Shown: positions 8,921-15,225 of the stretch, piece after piece
Layout: each line of letters starts with the position of its first letter
How positions within the stretch are numbered: position 1 is the first letter of the stretch
Assembly (NCBI GenBank): GCA_045531235.1
Contig: JAZSDQ010000028.1
Location: 1 to 18,023, forward strand
Direction: 5' to 3'
Length of the DNA: 18,023 nt
Source: RGIG5579 sp045531235
Lineage (GTDB): Bacteria; Bacillota; Clostridia; Oscillospirales; SIG627
Made by a program: the position numbers and the translations under genes
Notes under the pieces: model-generated
What the model saw: the letters and a program-made list of their open reading frames with translations, nothing else
Told to the model about the DNA's origin: nothing
Databases searched by the model: none

Positions 8921-8949
8921 ATTTTACCGAAAAACAAGCCGTTTGTAAA
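8921..8949 (-). promoter_or_regulatory. Sigma-A-type promoter of the pyrH-polC operon
   Basis: On the minus strand TTTACA (8949-8944) and TAAAAT (8926-8921) are separated by exactly 17 nt, each one mismatch from the sigma-A consensus. The expected start is near 8914, giving a leader of about 25 nt before pyrH with GGAGG in it. The terminator of the preceding lipoprotein gene ends just upstream (8986), which fits a fresh start of transcription. No other promoter of this quality was seen within the operon junctions. Confidence 0.75.
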
Positions 8950-8985
8950 GAGGAAAGAAGAATTTTATGGCATTTTTTTCAAAAG

Positions 8986-9017
8986 AAAAAAAGATTGCAG
9001 ACTTTGCAATCTTTTTT
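8986..9017 (-). terminator. Rho-independent terminator after the second lipoprotein gene
   Basis: AGATTGCA (8992-8999) and TGCAATCT (9005-9012) form a perfect 8-bp stem with a 5-nt loop. The flanking A and T runs lengthen the helix and supply the U-tract on the minus-strand transcript. It begins 10 nt after the stop codon at 9027. The A/T symmetry means it could also work on the plus strand, but no plus-strand gene leads into it. Confidence 0.85.
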
Positions 9018-9026
9018 CTGAATTTG

Positions 9027-10022
9027 TCAATCGCCAAGCTCGATCCACATCGCAGGACGCATTCCTTTTTTAACATTGCCGTATACAGCCTCTACGCCGC
9101 CGTTCAAATTTACGCTATAAGCATTCTTTCTTGACGTTGAAACAACACGAAGCCACCAGTCACAAGTTTTTTCCGAGCTGTCGGAGAAAGGTGATTCGGC
9201 TTTTGCATAAGGGGTCCATTCCGCTTTTCTATCCACAGATTCAGGGATAAACTCATTCAGTTCCGAAAGATTCAATGCAAAAATTTTGTCCTGAGTGTCT
9301 GAATCCTTAAAAACCTTCATTTTTTTGATGGGGTCGGCAGTCAATGTAACGGCCACAATTTTCGATTGTTCTCTTGCATCAAAAGCAGATTCATAGAACG
9401 TACCGTTCATCCATTCACGAATTCCGCCGGTAATCCATGTGTATGGAGATTTTTCGGCGATGGCTTTAAAATCAAGAACATATTTGCTAAGAACGAGAGC
9501 TTTCCCGTTCTCAACTTTCAAAACGATCCATTCAATTTTTTCTTTCCCGTTATTTACATTTTTGTCTTGCTCATAATGACCAAACGAGATAATATCTCCA
9601 GCCTTGGTCGTTTCCTTTTTTATAGCATGATAGCGATCTGCAATGCTTGCCGCTTTGTCGGCACTGTCCTTATACCCACCAAGAGAAATTAGGATTTCAT
9701 AAGCTTCAACAATATTCCCTGCATTAAGCTTTGAAACAGCATCATCATACTTAAGCTCAAGCAAAGCGTTTTCGCATTTCTCGATCCATGCTTTACTGTC
9801 ATTATACTCTTTGATTCCTTGCCAAATGGAAAGCGCTTCTTCATATTTTTTATTATCAAAAAGATCTTTTGCATTCTGATATAACTCAGAAGGATCTTTA
9901 GTCTCCGGAACCTCTTCCAAAGTTTCTTTTGTATCCTGACTCTGCATACCACAAGAAACGCATGCTGTAGTAAGTAGCATTACAACAGCAAGAAGTAATG
10001 AAATTATTCCAATCTTTTTCAT
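9027..10022 (-). CDS. Putative lipoprotein with TPR-like repeats and a DUF6273-like C-terminal domain (paralogue of the gene at 10446-11390)
   Basis: The function is unknown. The 331-residue product has a hydrophobic signal segment (residues 3-20) ending at a likely lipidated Cys21 (LLTTAC; a second Cys at 24), then an acidic linker. Two degenerate TPR/Sel1-like units follow at about 46-122, each with an Ala-rich helix pair and a DS-containing turn (YNDSKAW, YKDSADKAA). From about 141 to the end it resembles DUF6273, with ISFGHYEQD, IEWIVLKVENGKALVLSKY, REWMNGTFYESAF, DWWLRVV and MRPAMWIEL. It is probably anchored outside the membrane. The start is the ATG at 10022, which has GGAG 8 nt upstream; an in-frame ATG at 10034 overlaps that site. 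It has its own promoter and terminator. DUF6273 is assigned by eye and needs a profile search. Confidence 0.85.
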   Translation of the reverse strand: MKKIGIISLLLAVVMLLTTACVSCGMQSQDTKETLEEVPETKDPSELYQNAKDLFDNKKYEEALSIWQGIKEYNDSKAWIEKCENALLELKYDDAVSKLNAGNIVEAYEILISLGGYKDSADKAASIADRYHAIKKETTKAGDIISFGHYEQDKNVNNGKEKIEWIVLKVENGKALVLSKYVLDFKAIAEKSPYTWITGGIREWMNGTFYESAFDAREQSKIVAVTLTADPIKKMKVFKDSDTQDKIFALNLSELNEFIPESVDRKAEWTPYAKAESPFSDSSEKTCDWWLRVVSTSRKNAYSVNLNGGVEAVYGNVKKGMRPAMWIELGD

Positions 10023-10048
10023 ACAAATCTCCATTAATTATTTTTTTA

Positions 10049-10077
10049 ATAATAGCATAGCTCTTGTATTTTTGCAA
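10049..10077 (-). promoter_or_regulatory. Sigma-A-type promoter of the second lipoprotein gene
   Basis: On the minus strand TTGCAA (10077-10072) and TATTAT (10054-10049) are spaced by exactly 17 nt. The site sits between the terminator of the small gene (ending at 10085) and the ATG at 10022, the right place for a single-gene unit. Confidence 0.72.
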
Positions 10078-10084
10078 CGGGATC

Positions 10085-10122
10085 AAAAGAAAAAGCCTTC
10101 CGGCAAATGCCCAAGGAAGACT
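10085..10122 (-). terminator. Rho-independent terminator after the small 62-codon gene
   Basis: On the minus strand AGTCTTCC pairs with GGAAGGCT (8 bp including one G-U), with an inner GGC/GCC stem and ATTT loop, followed directly by a T-rich tract ending TTTTTCTTTT. It starts 3 nt after the stop codon at 10126. A hairpin placed this exactly supports the small frame as a real transcribed gene. Confidence 0.82.
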
Positions 10123-10125
10123 TTC

Positions 10126-10314
10126 TTATGTAGGATTTACTTGATTTTTTTTAGAAAAAATTCCGTTATCAGCAAAAATACTCATAGGAGTAGATTCTGA
10201 CAAATCATCTTCATCACCAAAGAATCCGGAGGTCCACAAGATTTCCTCGGTTTCAAATTTAATGACGGAAAGCTCCATCGGTTCGTATTTTCTTTTCTTA
10301 ATTTCTGTTCTCAT
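10126..10314 (-). CDS. Small acidic protein of unknown function (62 aa)
   Basis: I do not recognise a named family. The 62 residues open with a basic stretch (KKRKYEPMEL), continue with VIKFETEEILWTSGFF and an acidic DEDDLSEST, and end with a polar tail. There is no signal peptide, membrane segment or cysteine. The pattern of a Tyr-Glu-x-Pro-like start, a beta-like VIxFExEEI and then TSG recalls short uncharacterised proteins I know from Clostridia, but this is memory, not a search. Three features argue that it is real: a perfect-consensus promoter upstream, GGAGG 11 nt before the ATG (rather far), and a terminator 3 nt after the stop. It lies between two paralogous lipoprotein genes but is transcribed separately. 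A precursor-peptide role is conceivable, but no modification enzyme is nearby. Confidence 0.68.
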   Translation of the reverse strand: MRTEIKKRKYEPMELSVIKFETEEILWTSGFFGDEDDLSESTPMSIFADNGIFSKKNQVNPT

Positions 10315-10354
10315 ATAACCAACGACCTCCCTTCATCTTTTAACAGTACATATT

Positions 10355-10383
10355 ATTATACAACACTTCACCCAATATGTCAA
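10355..10383 (-). promoter_or_regulatory. Perfect-consensus sigma-A promoter of the 62-codon gene
   Basis: On the minus strand TTGACA (10383-10378) and TATAAT (10360-10355) are separated by exactly 17 nt, so both hexamers and the spacing equal the sigma-A consensus. The predicted start near 10348 leaves a leader of about 34 nt holding GGGAGG. The promoter begins about 10 nt after the preceding terminator stem. Confidence 0.88.
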
Positions 10384-10393
10384 CACTCACAAG

Positions 10394-10430
10394 AAAAACA
10401 GAGCTCAAAAACATTTAAGCTCTGTTTTTT
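10394..10430 (-). terminator. Rho-independent terminator after the first lipoprotein gene
   Basis: AAAAACAGAGCT (10394-10405) pairs perfectly with AGCTCTGTTTTT (10418-10429) around a 12-nt loop. The stem's outer A-U pairs supply the U-tract on the minus-strand transcript. It lies 16 nt after the stop at 10446. The core is only 7 bp of mixed sequence, and the symmetry allows function in both directions. Confidence 0.82.
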
Positions 10431-10445
10431 ATTTTATGTTATCTA

Positions 10446-11390
10446 TTATGCACCAAGCTCGATCCACATAGCAGGACGAATACCGTTTACCAAACGTCCT
10501 TTATGAGCAATGATATCCCCAGCCATTGAAACTGCATAGGGATAGGACTGTTCTGCGTCAACAACGCGAAGCAGCCACTCATATACATTTGACTTTTCAG
10601 GCGGCATTGCGCATTTTGTTTTTGCAAAAGCCGTCATTTCGCACTTTCTATCAATAGGCATACGAAAATAATTTTCCACTTCCGTGATGTTCAAAAGAAA
10701 CACTTTTGCTTTAGAAGCCGCTTTCAGAACACTATGCTCTTCCGTCATATCCGGAGCTAAATCAGACATTTTGATCTTATCCGCTTCTTCCATATTAAAA
10801 GCATCACTGAGGAACGGACCGTTCAGAAACGATTTTGCTTCACTTTTTTCCCAAGTAAAAGGAGATTTCTCTTTATACTTCTTAAAATCAAGAATGTATT
10901 TACTGATCAAAAGTGCTTTTCCGTCTTTTACATCAAGAACCGTCCACTCAATATCCTCTGCACCGTTGTCAAGGACATTATCCTGCTCATAACGGCCGAA
11001 AATAACGGTATCCCCTACCTTAGCATTTTTAAGCTTTTCAGCCTTATATTGATCTGCAAGACCTGCAGCCTTGTCTGCACTGTCCTTGTGTCCGTTCAAT
11101 GCTACAAGAGCTTCGTAGGCTTCAATGATTTTGCCGTCATTTAAAAGTTTAACAGCATCATTATATTTACCGTCAAGAATGGCAGTTTTGCATTTTTTCA
11201 CCCAATCTTTACTATCTTCATAATCTTGGATGTTTTCAAAAGCAGTTTGCGCTTCCTCGTATTTTCCGGCTTCATACAAAGCCTTTGCATCGTTGTACTT
11301 TCCTGCTTCTTCGCTTTCACATGCAACAAAACACATAGAAAAGAGCATAACAAAGACGAGAAAAAGAGAAATCAGTCGAGTAATTTTCAT
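10446..11390 (-). CDS. Putative lipoprotein with TPR-like repeats and a DUF6273-like C-terminal domain
   Basis: The function is unknown. The 314-residue product has a short basic start, a hydrophobic signal (residues 5-22) and a lipobox-like FVAC giving Cys24. TPR/Sel1-like units follow at about 31-68 and 69-110 (YEAGKYEEAQTAFENI, DYEDSKDW, HKDSADKAA). The DUF6273-like part covers about 124-314: VIFGRYEQD, IEWTVLDVKDGKALLISKY, KSFLNGPFLSDAF, EWLLRVV and IRPAMWIEL. It matches the protein at 9027-10022 along its whole length (49 of 81 residues identical in one ungapped stretch starting at residue 100), so the two arose by duplication. The ATG at 11390 has GGAGG 6 nt upstream. It is probably surface-anchored. 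The domain call rests on recognised motifs only. Confidence 0.85.
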   Translation of the reverse strand: MKITRLISLFLVFVMLFSMCFVACESEEAGKYNDAKALYEAGKYEEAQTAFENIQDYEDSKDWVKKCKTAILDGKYNDAVKLLNDGKIIEAYEALVALNGHKDSADKAAGLADQYKAEKLKNAKVGDTVIFGRYEQDNVLDNGAEDIEWTVLDVKDGKALLISKYILDFKKYKEKSPFTWEKSEAKSFLNGPFLSDAFNMEEADKIKMSDLAPDMTEEHSVLKAASKAKVFLLNITEVENYFRMPIDRKCEMTAFAKTKCAMPPEKSNVYEWLLRVVDAEQSYPYAVSMAGDIIAHKGRLVNGIRPAMWIELGA

Positions 11391-11423
11391 ATTTATCCTC
11401 CTATTGCTCCGAAATTCAAGTCA

Positions 11424-11433
11424 ATTATAGCAT
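11424..11433 (-). promoter_or_regulatory. Extended -10 promoter of the first lipoprotein gene
   Basis: The minus strand reads TGCTATAAT (11432-11424), a perfect -10 box with the extended TGn element, about 34 nt before the ATG. No good -35 box lies 17 nt upstream, where the sequence is a T-run, as often tolerated with an extended -10. A weaker alternative further upstream is TTGGTC-17-TAAAAT (11499-11471). Confidence 0.62.
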
Positions 11434-11502
11434 AAATATAAAAAAAAACAATATAAATAATGAATAAAATATTTTAATCTTATTGCAAAATTTGACCAAC
11501 AT

Positions 11503-11534
11503 AAAAAAGCTCCCGATTTTTCGGGAGCTTTTTT
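11503..11534 (-). terminator. Rho-independent terminator of rpsB-tsf
   Basis: AAAAAAGCTCCCGA (11503-11516) and its exact reverse complement (11521-11534) flank a TTTT loop, a 14-bp perfect stem that includes the U-tract. It begins 7 nt after the tsf stop. It is the strongest terminator in the window and separates the ribosomal genes from the lipoprotein block. Confidence 0.92.
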
Positions 11535-11541
11535 GTGTTAA

Positions 11542-12459
11542 TTATTTTTGGGTCAGCTTTGCGATCTCTTCTGCAAAGTTGTCTTCCTTCTTTTCAAGAC
11601 CCTCGCCCTTTTCGTAACGAACGAAGTTAGATACGGTAAAGTCATCGCCGAGTTCCTTTGCAACGGAAGCGATATACTTACCAACTGTCATCTTATCGTC
11701 CTTTACGTAAGCCTGCTCGGTCAAGCAGTTGATGGTATAGAACTTCTTCAGTTTTCCTTCAACCATCATACCGATAACCTTCTCAGGTTTCTTAGCGTTT
11801 GCAGGATCGTTCTTGATCTGAGTTGCGATGATATCCTTTTCATTCTGGAGTGCATCGGCAGGAACGGATGCAGGATCAAGATACAAGGGGTTCATAGCGG
11901 CAGCCTGAAGACATACGTTCTTTGCAGCTTCAGCCATAGCATCGTTGGTAGCAGGCTTGGAAAGGCAAACAACTACGCCAATGCTACCCTTGCCGTGAAC
12001 GTAGGAAGCAGCAGCATTCTCAATGATAACGAAGCGGCGGATATTGATGTTTTCACCGATGGTGAAGATCTTATCCTTAAGAGCAGCTTCTACATCGAGA
12101 CCGTCCTTGAAATCCTTCTTAAGAAGCTCTTCCACGGAAGCGGGACGGGTCTTCAGAATGATCTTCAAGAGTTCATCAACAAATTCAACAAATACAGGGG
12201 TCTTTGCAGCAAAGTCAGTTTCAATATTTACTTCAATCATTGCAGCGGTGTGAGTTTCAGCATCCAGAAGGATGGAAACAAGACCTTCGGCAGCAATACG
12301 GCTGGATTTCTTTGCAGCAACAGCAAGACCTTTCTCGCGAAGGATCTTGATTGCTTCGTCTTCGTTACCATTGGCTTCTACAAGAGCTTTCTTGCAGTCC
12401 ATCATACCGATACCGGTCTTCGCTCTGAGAGCAGCAACTGCTTTTGCGGTAATTTCCAT
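11542..12459 (-). CDS. tsf: Translation elongation factor Ts
   Basis: EF-Ts is the nucleotide exchange factor that recharges EF-Tu by displacing GDP. The 305-residue length is normal. The N-terminal UBA-like domain has VAALRAKTGIGMMDCKKAL and NEDEAIKILREKGLA. The core follows with MIEVNIETDFAAKTPVF, a slight variant of the usual TDFVA motif that contacts EF-Tu, and FVIIENAAASYVHGKGSIGV. The C-terminal subdomain has YTINCLTEQAYVKDD and GDDFTVSNFVRYEKGEGLEK. The ATG at 12459 has AAAGGAAG upstream and lies 21 nt after rpsB, in the standard rpsB-tsf order. Transcription ends at the perfect hairpin at 11503-11534. An open antisense frame across this gene is a codon-bias shadow. Confidence 0.97.
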   Translation of the reverse strand: MEITAKAVAALRAKTGIGMMDCKKALVEANGNEDEAIKILREKGLAVAAKKSSRIAAEGLVSILLDAETHTAAMIEVNIETDFAAKTPVFVEFVDELLKIILKTRPASVEELLKKDFKDGLDVEAALKDKIFTIGENINIRRFVIIENAAASYVHGKGSIGVVVCLSKPATNDAMAEAAKNVCLQAAAMNPLYLDPASVPADALQNEKDIIATQIKNDPANAKKPEKVIGMMVEGKLKKFYTINCLTEQAYVKDDKMTVGKYIASVAKELGDDFTVSNFVRYEKGEGLEKKEDNFAEEIAKLTQK

Positions 12460-12480
12460 AGTCTATACTTCCTTTCTAAT

Positions 12481-13257
12481 TTATGCTTCGGTGGTTTCAG
12501 CAGCTTCTGCAGCAGCTTCTTCTGCCACAGCTTCAGCAACTTCTTCGCTCTGCTCAGGAGCAAAAGCATCGTCACCCTGATGTCCTTCGATAACAGCGTT
12601 TGCCATTACGGAAGCAATCAGACGAATGGCGCGGATAGCGTCATCGTTACCGGGAATCACGTAATCTGCTTCATCGGGATCGCAGTTGGTATCAACGATA
12701 GCGATCATGGGGATACCAAGCTTCTTAGCTTCGAGAACTGCATTTCTTTCCTTCTTGGGGTCTACAACGAAAATAGCAGCGGGAAGACCTTCCATCTCCT
12801 TGATACCGCCGTAGTTCTTTTCAAGATCAGCGATCTCTTTCTTATGCTCAAGAACTTCCTTCTTGGGGAGAAGATCAAAGGTGCCGTCTTCTTCAAACTT
12901 TTTCAGCTTGTTCAAACGAGCGATGCTCTTCTTGATGGTCTTGTAGTTGGTCAGCATACCGCCGGGCCAACGAACGTTTACATAGTACATTCCGCATCTC
13001 AAAGCTTCTTCTTTGATCGCGTCTTGTGCCTGCTTTTTGGTACCAACAAACAGAATGTTGCCGCCGTCCTGAGCGATCTCGCGAACGAAGTTGTATGCTT
13101 CTTCGATCTTCTTCACGGTCTTCTGCAGGTCAACGATGTGGATACCGTTTCTCTGGGTGAAGATGTACTCTGCCATTTTGGGGTTCCATCTTCTGGTCTG
13201 GTGTCCGAAGTGAACTCCCGCTTCCAGGAGCTGCTTCATAGAGATGATGTTGCTCAT
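12481..13257 (-). CDS. rpsB: 30S ribosomal protein S2
   Basis: S2 is a late-assembling protein of the 30S subunit, needed for S1 or mRNA docking. The product is 258 residues and begins SNIISMKQLLEAGVHFGHQ. The family signatures RRWNPKMAEYIFTQRNGIHI, ILFVGTKKQAQDAI, RWPGGMLTNYKT, AAIFVVDPKKERNAV and GIPMIAIVDTNCDPD are present. The C-terminal tail beyond about residue 235 is Ala/Glu-rich (AEEAAAEAAE), an extension often seen in Clostridia. I place the start at the ATG at 13257, with AAAGGAAA 7 nt upstream. An in-frame ATG 39 codons earlier (13374) overlaps the promoter and would add non-homologous sequence, so it is rejected. It is cotranscribed with tsf behind a structured leader. Confidence 0.97.
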   Translation of the reverse strand: MSNIISMKQLLEAGVHFGHQTRRWNPKMAEYIFTQRNGIHIVDLQKTVKKIEEAYNFVREIAQDGGNILFVGTKKQAQDAIKEEALRCGMYYVNVRWPGGMLTNYKTIKKSIARLNKLKKFEEDGTFDLLPKKEVLEHKKEIADLEKNYGGIKEMEGLPAAIFVVDPKKERNAVLEAKKLGIPMIAIVDTNCDPDEADYVIPGNDDAIRAIRLIASVMANAVIEGHQGDDAFAPEQSEEVAEAVAEEAAAEAAETTEA

Positions 13258-13350
13258 TTTTGTTTCCTTTCCGGGTTTTACCCGCCACGGTCCAAACAAA
13301 GAACAGCTTTCGCCGACCCTCTTCGCCGAAAAAAGACCGTGTGTGAATTT
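13258..13350 (-). promoter_or_regulatory. Structured 5' leader of rpsB (possible S2 autoregulatory leader)
   Basis: The transcript leader, about 100 nt, can fold. CACGGTC (13341-13335) pairs perfectly with GACCGTG (13292-13286). Inside it CGAAGAG can pair with TTCTTTG (two G-U). A separate CGGGT-AAA-ACCCG hairpin sits right before the AAAGGA ribosome-binding site. The octamer TCGGCGAA occurs twice (13329-13322 and 13316-13309). Ribosomal protein genes are often controlled by their own product through such leaders. I cannot match this to a known leader class, so regulation is inference. Confidence 0.45.
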
Positions 13351-13364
13351 TATTTTTTCAAATG

Positions 13365-13394
13365 ATTTTATCATAGTATAAAAGACAAAATCAA
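13365..13394 (-). promoter_or_regulatory. Promoter of rpsB-tsf (extended -10)
   Basis: On the minus strand TTGATT (13394-13389), an 18-nt spacer and TGATAAAAT (13373-13365) give a -10 box one mismatch from consensus with a TGn extension. The predicted start near 13358 gives a 5' leader of about 100 nt. The site starts only about 50 nt after the stop of the upstream radical SAM gene. Confidence 0.68.
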
Positions 13395-13442
13395 GTGATT
13401 TCTAAAAATATTGAAGAGAATATCAGCAAAAAACAACAAAAT

Positions 13443-15209
13443 TTACAGAATGTTCATAGCCTTTTGGTATTCACTCTTCAAATATGCTTTGGAAACGCCG
13501 CAAGAAATGTGATCCCACGGGAGAATTTCCTCTGTGGGAATTTCTCTATTGGCATAGAAGGAGGAATCCAGTCCTGCTTCCGTGATAGCTTCTTCCCAGT
13601 TTTCAAGGCTGAAATATTCGTCCCAGGAATCAAACATCTGTCCCTTTTCAAAAGCAAGGACAATGGCTTTGGAAAGCCTTCTATCGCCTCTTGCGAGAAC
13701 CGCTTCAATGCGGCTTGATCTGGCATCGTGCCAATTGTAGCTTACTTTACGTGTCGTAATATTGTCACGGACAAGCTTCTGTTTCCGTTCTACTTCCTCA
13801 AGGGAATTCTGCCCTGCCCACTGAAACGGGGTCTGCGGCTTAGGAATAAAGCAAGCAACGCTGATATTCACACTGACGCTCTTCCCTTTCGGTTTATCAG
13901 GATTCTGATAATAGAGATTTACAATTCTCTGAGCAAGCTCGGAAATGCCAACGACGTCTTCATCCTTTTCATTGGGAAGTCCGTCAATAAAATAAAATTT
14001 TACGGCAGTCATACCTGCAGAAAACACGTAGCTCATCGTACGGGTAATATCTTCTTCGGTAACACCTTTATGTATGACATCACGAAGTCGCTGCGTACCT
14101 GCCTCGGGTGCAAAAGTGAAAGATCCTTTTTTCAATCCCGGAATACGGTTCATAATTTCATTGGAAAAGCTATCCACGCGCATAGATGGCAGGGAAAGGC
14201 GCACTTTTTCATCGGGGCACCACTGAAGAAGCTTTTCGCACATTTCAAACAGTCCCGAATAATCGGAAATGGAAAGGGCGCACATAGAGATTTCCGGATA
14301 CCCGGAACCGCGGGTTGCTTTGTAGGCAAGATCATTTAACTTTTCCGGACTGCGCTCACGGATTGGACGGCAGATCATACCTGCCTGACAGAAGCGGCAT
14401 CCGCGAATACAACCTCGGAACACCTCAAGAACGGTTCGGTCGTGCACCGCTTCTACGTGAGGAATTACCGGCTCGGTAGGATAATAAGAATTTTCAAAGT
14501 CTTTTACTATCCGCTTTTTGATTTTCTTGGGAACATCATCATAGAGAGGCTCAAATGAAGCAATCGTGCCGTTTTCCGAGTATTTTACCTCATAGAGAGA
14601 AGGCACGTAAAAGCCTTCCAGATGGGAAGCTTCGCGCAAGAACTCTGCTTTTGTTTTTCCTGCTTTTTTACTATCCTCATAGAGTCGCATCAACTCGGGA
14701 AGTGCTTCCTCTCCCTCTCCAATACTCATAATGTCAAAGAAATCAGCAAAAGGTTCCGGGTTATAAGCGCAGGGGCCACCGCAAAGCAAAATCGGGTACT
14801 CCTCTCCTCTGTCCTTGGCATAAAAAGGAATGTGTGCAAGGGAGAGCATATAAAGAATATTCGTATAGCAAAGCTCATACTGGAGAGTAAAAGCGCAGAA
14901 ATCAAAATCCGTCAGCGGATCGCCGCTTTCCAAGGCGTAAAGCGGCACGTTCTCCTTCTTCAAAAGCTCACCCATATCCGGCCAAGGAGCAAAAACTCTT
15001 TCGCACCATACGGAATCCATATTGTTTAAAACGCCATAGAGAATCTTCATACCGAGATTGGACATTCCGATCTCATATGTATCGGGAAAACAAAAGGCAA
15101 CTCTTGTTTTTCCCTCTTTATCTTTACGAATTTCGCCCACCTCACCGCCGATATAGCGACCGGGTTTTTCAACGGTATCTAAAACCGCTTCCAGTTTTTC
15201 GGGAATCAT
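13443..15209 (-). CDS. B12-binding-like radical SAM protein, TIGR03960 family
   Basis: The biochemical function of this family is not established. The 588-residue product has an N-terminal cobalamin-binding-like region (RVAFCFPDTYEIGMSNLG, about residues 36-53; GEGEEALPEL near 164-173) and a radical SAM core with the cluster motif CIRGCRFC (C267, C271, C274), a CxxxCxxC arrangement. ERSPEKL, FAPEAGTQRLRDVI and GLPNEKDEDV follow. The C terminus PWDHISCGVSKAYL is the family ending. Many genomes place a DUF2344 gene (TIGR03936) after it or fuse it to the end; neither is seen here, since rpsB follows. The ATG at 15209 has AAAGGA 8 nt upstream and lies 16 nt after uvrA, so they are probably cotranscribed. 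I see no convincing terminator after it. Confidence 0.9.
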   Translation of the reverse strand: MIPEKLEAVLDTVEKPGRYIGGEVGEIRKDKEGKTRVAFCFPDTYEIGMSNLGMKILYGVLNNMDSVWCERVFAPWPDMGELLKKENVPLYALESGDPLTDFDFCAFTLQYELCYTNILYMLSLAHIPFYAKDRGEEYPILLCGGPCAYNPEPFADFFDIMSIGEGEEALPELMRLYEDSKKAGKTKAEFLREASHLEGFYVPSLYEVKYSENGTIASFEPLYDDVPKKIKKRIVKDFENSYYPTEPVIPHVEAVHDRTVLEVFRGCIRGCRFCQAGMICRPIRERSPEKLNDLAYKATRGSGYPEISMCALSISDYSGLFEMCEKLLQWCPDEKVRLSLPSMRVDSFSNEIMNRIPGLKKGSFTFAPEAGTQRLRDVIHKGVTEEDITRTMSYVFSAGMTAVKFYFIDGLPNEKDEDVVGISELAQRIVNLYYQNPDKPKGKSVSVNISVACFIPKPQTPFQWAGQNSLEEVERKQKLVRDNITTRKVSYNWHDARSSRIEAVLARGDRRLSKAIVLAFEKGQMFDSWDEYFSLENWEEAITEAGLDSSFYANREIPTEEILPWDHISCGVSKAYLKSEYQKAMNIL

Positions 15210-15225
15210 ATAATATCCTTTCCGA

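Noticed and set aside
9027..11390. Phage or toxin-antitoxin module in the tsf-pyrH block
   Set aside because: The three genes are separate transcription units, and the large ones carry signal peptides and TPR/DUF6273-like domains. No toxin, antitoxin, recombinase or phage structural motif is visible.
13309..13329. CRISPR-like or tandem repeat (TCGGCGAA twice)
   Set aside because: Only two 8-nt copies in a leader RNA, far too short and few for a repeat array.
11548..13365. A 605-codon open frame on the plus strand, antisense to tsf and rpsB
   Set aside because: It is exactly opposite two highly conserved, highly expressed genes whose biased codons lack reverse-strand stops. The product has no recognisable motif and no ribosome-binding site, and it spans the intergenic region and rpsB leader.
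13258..13374. A 39-residue N-terminal extension of S2 from an upstream ATG
   Set aside because: It runs through the promoter and leader, has no homology to S2, and the downstream ATG has a proper AAAGGA site and the family N terminus.
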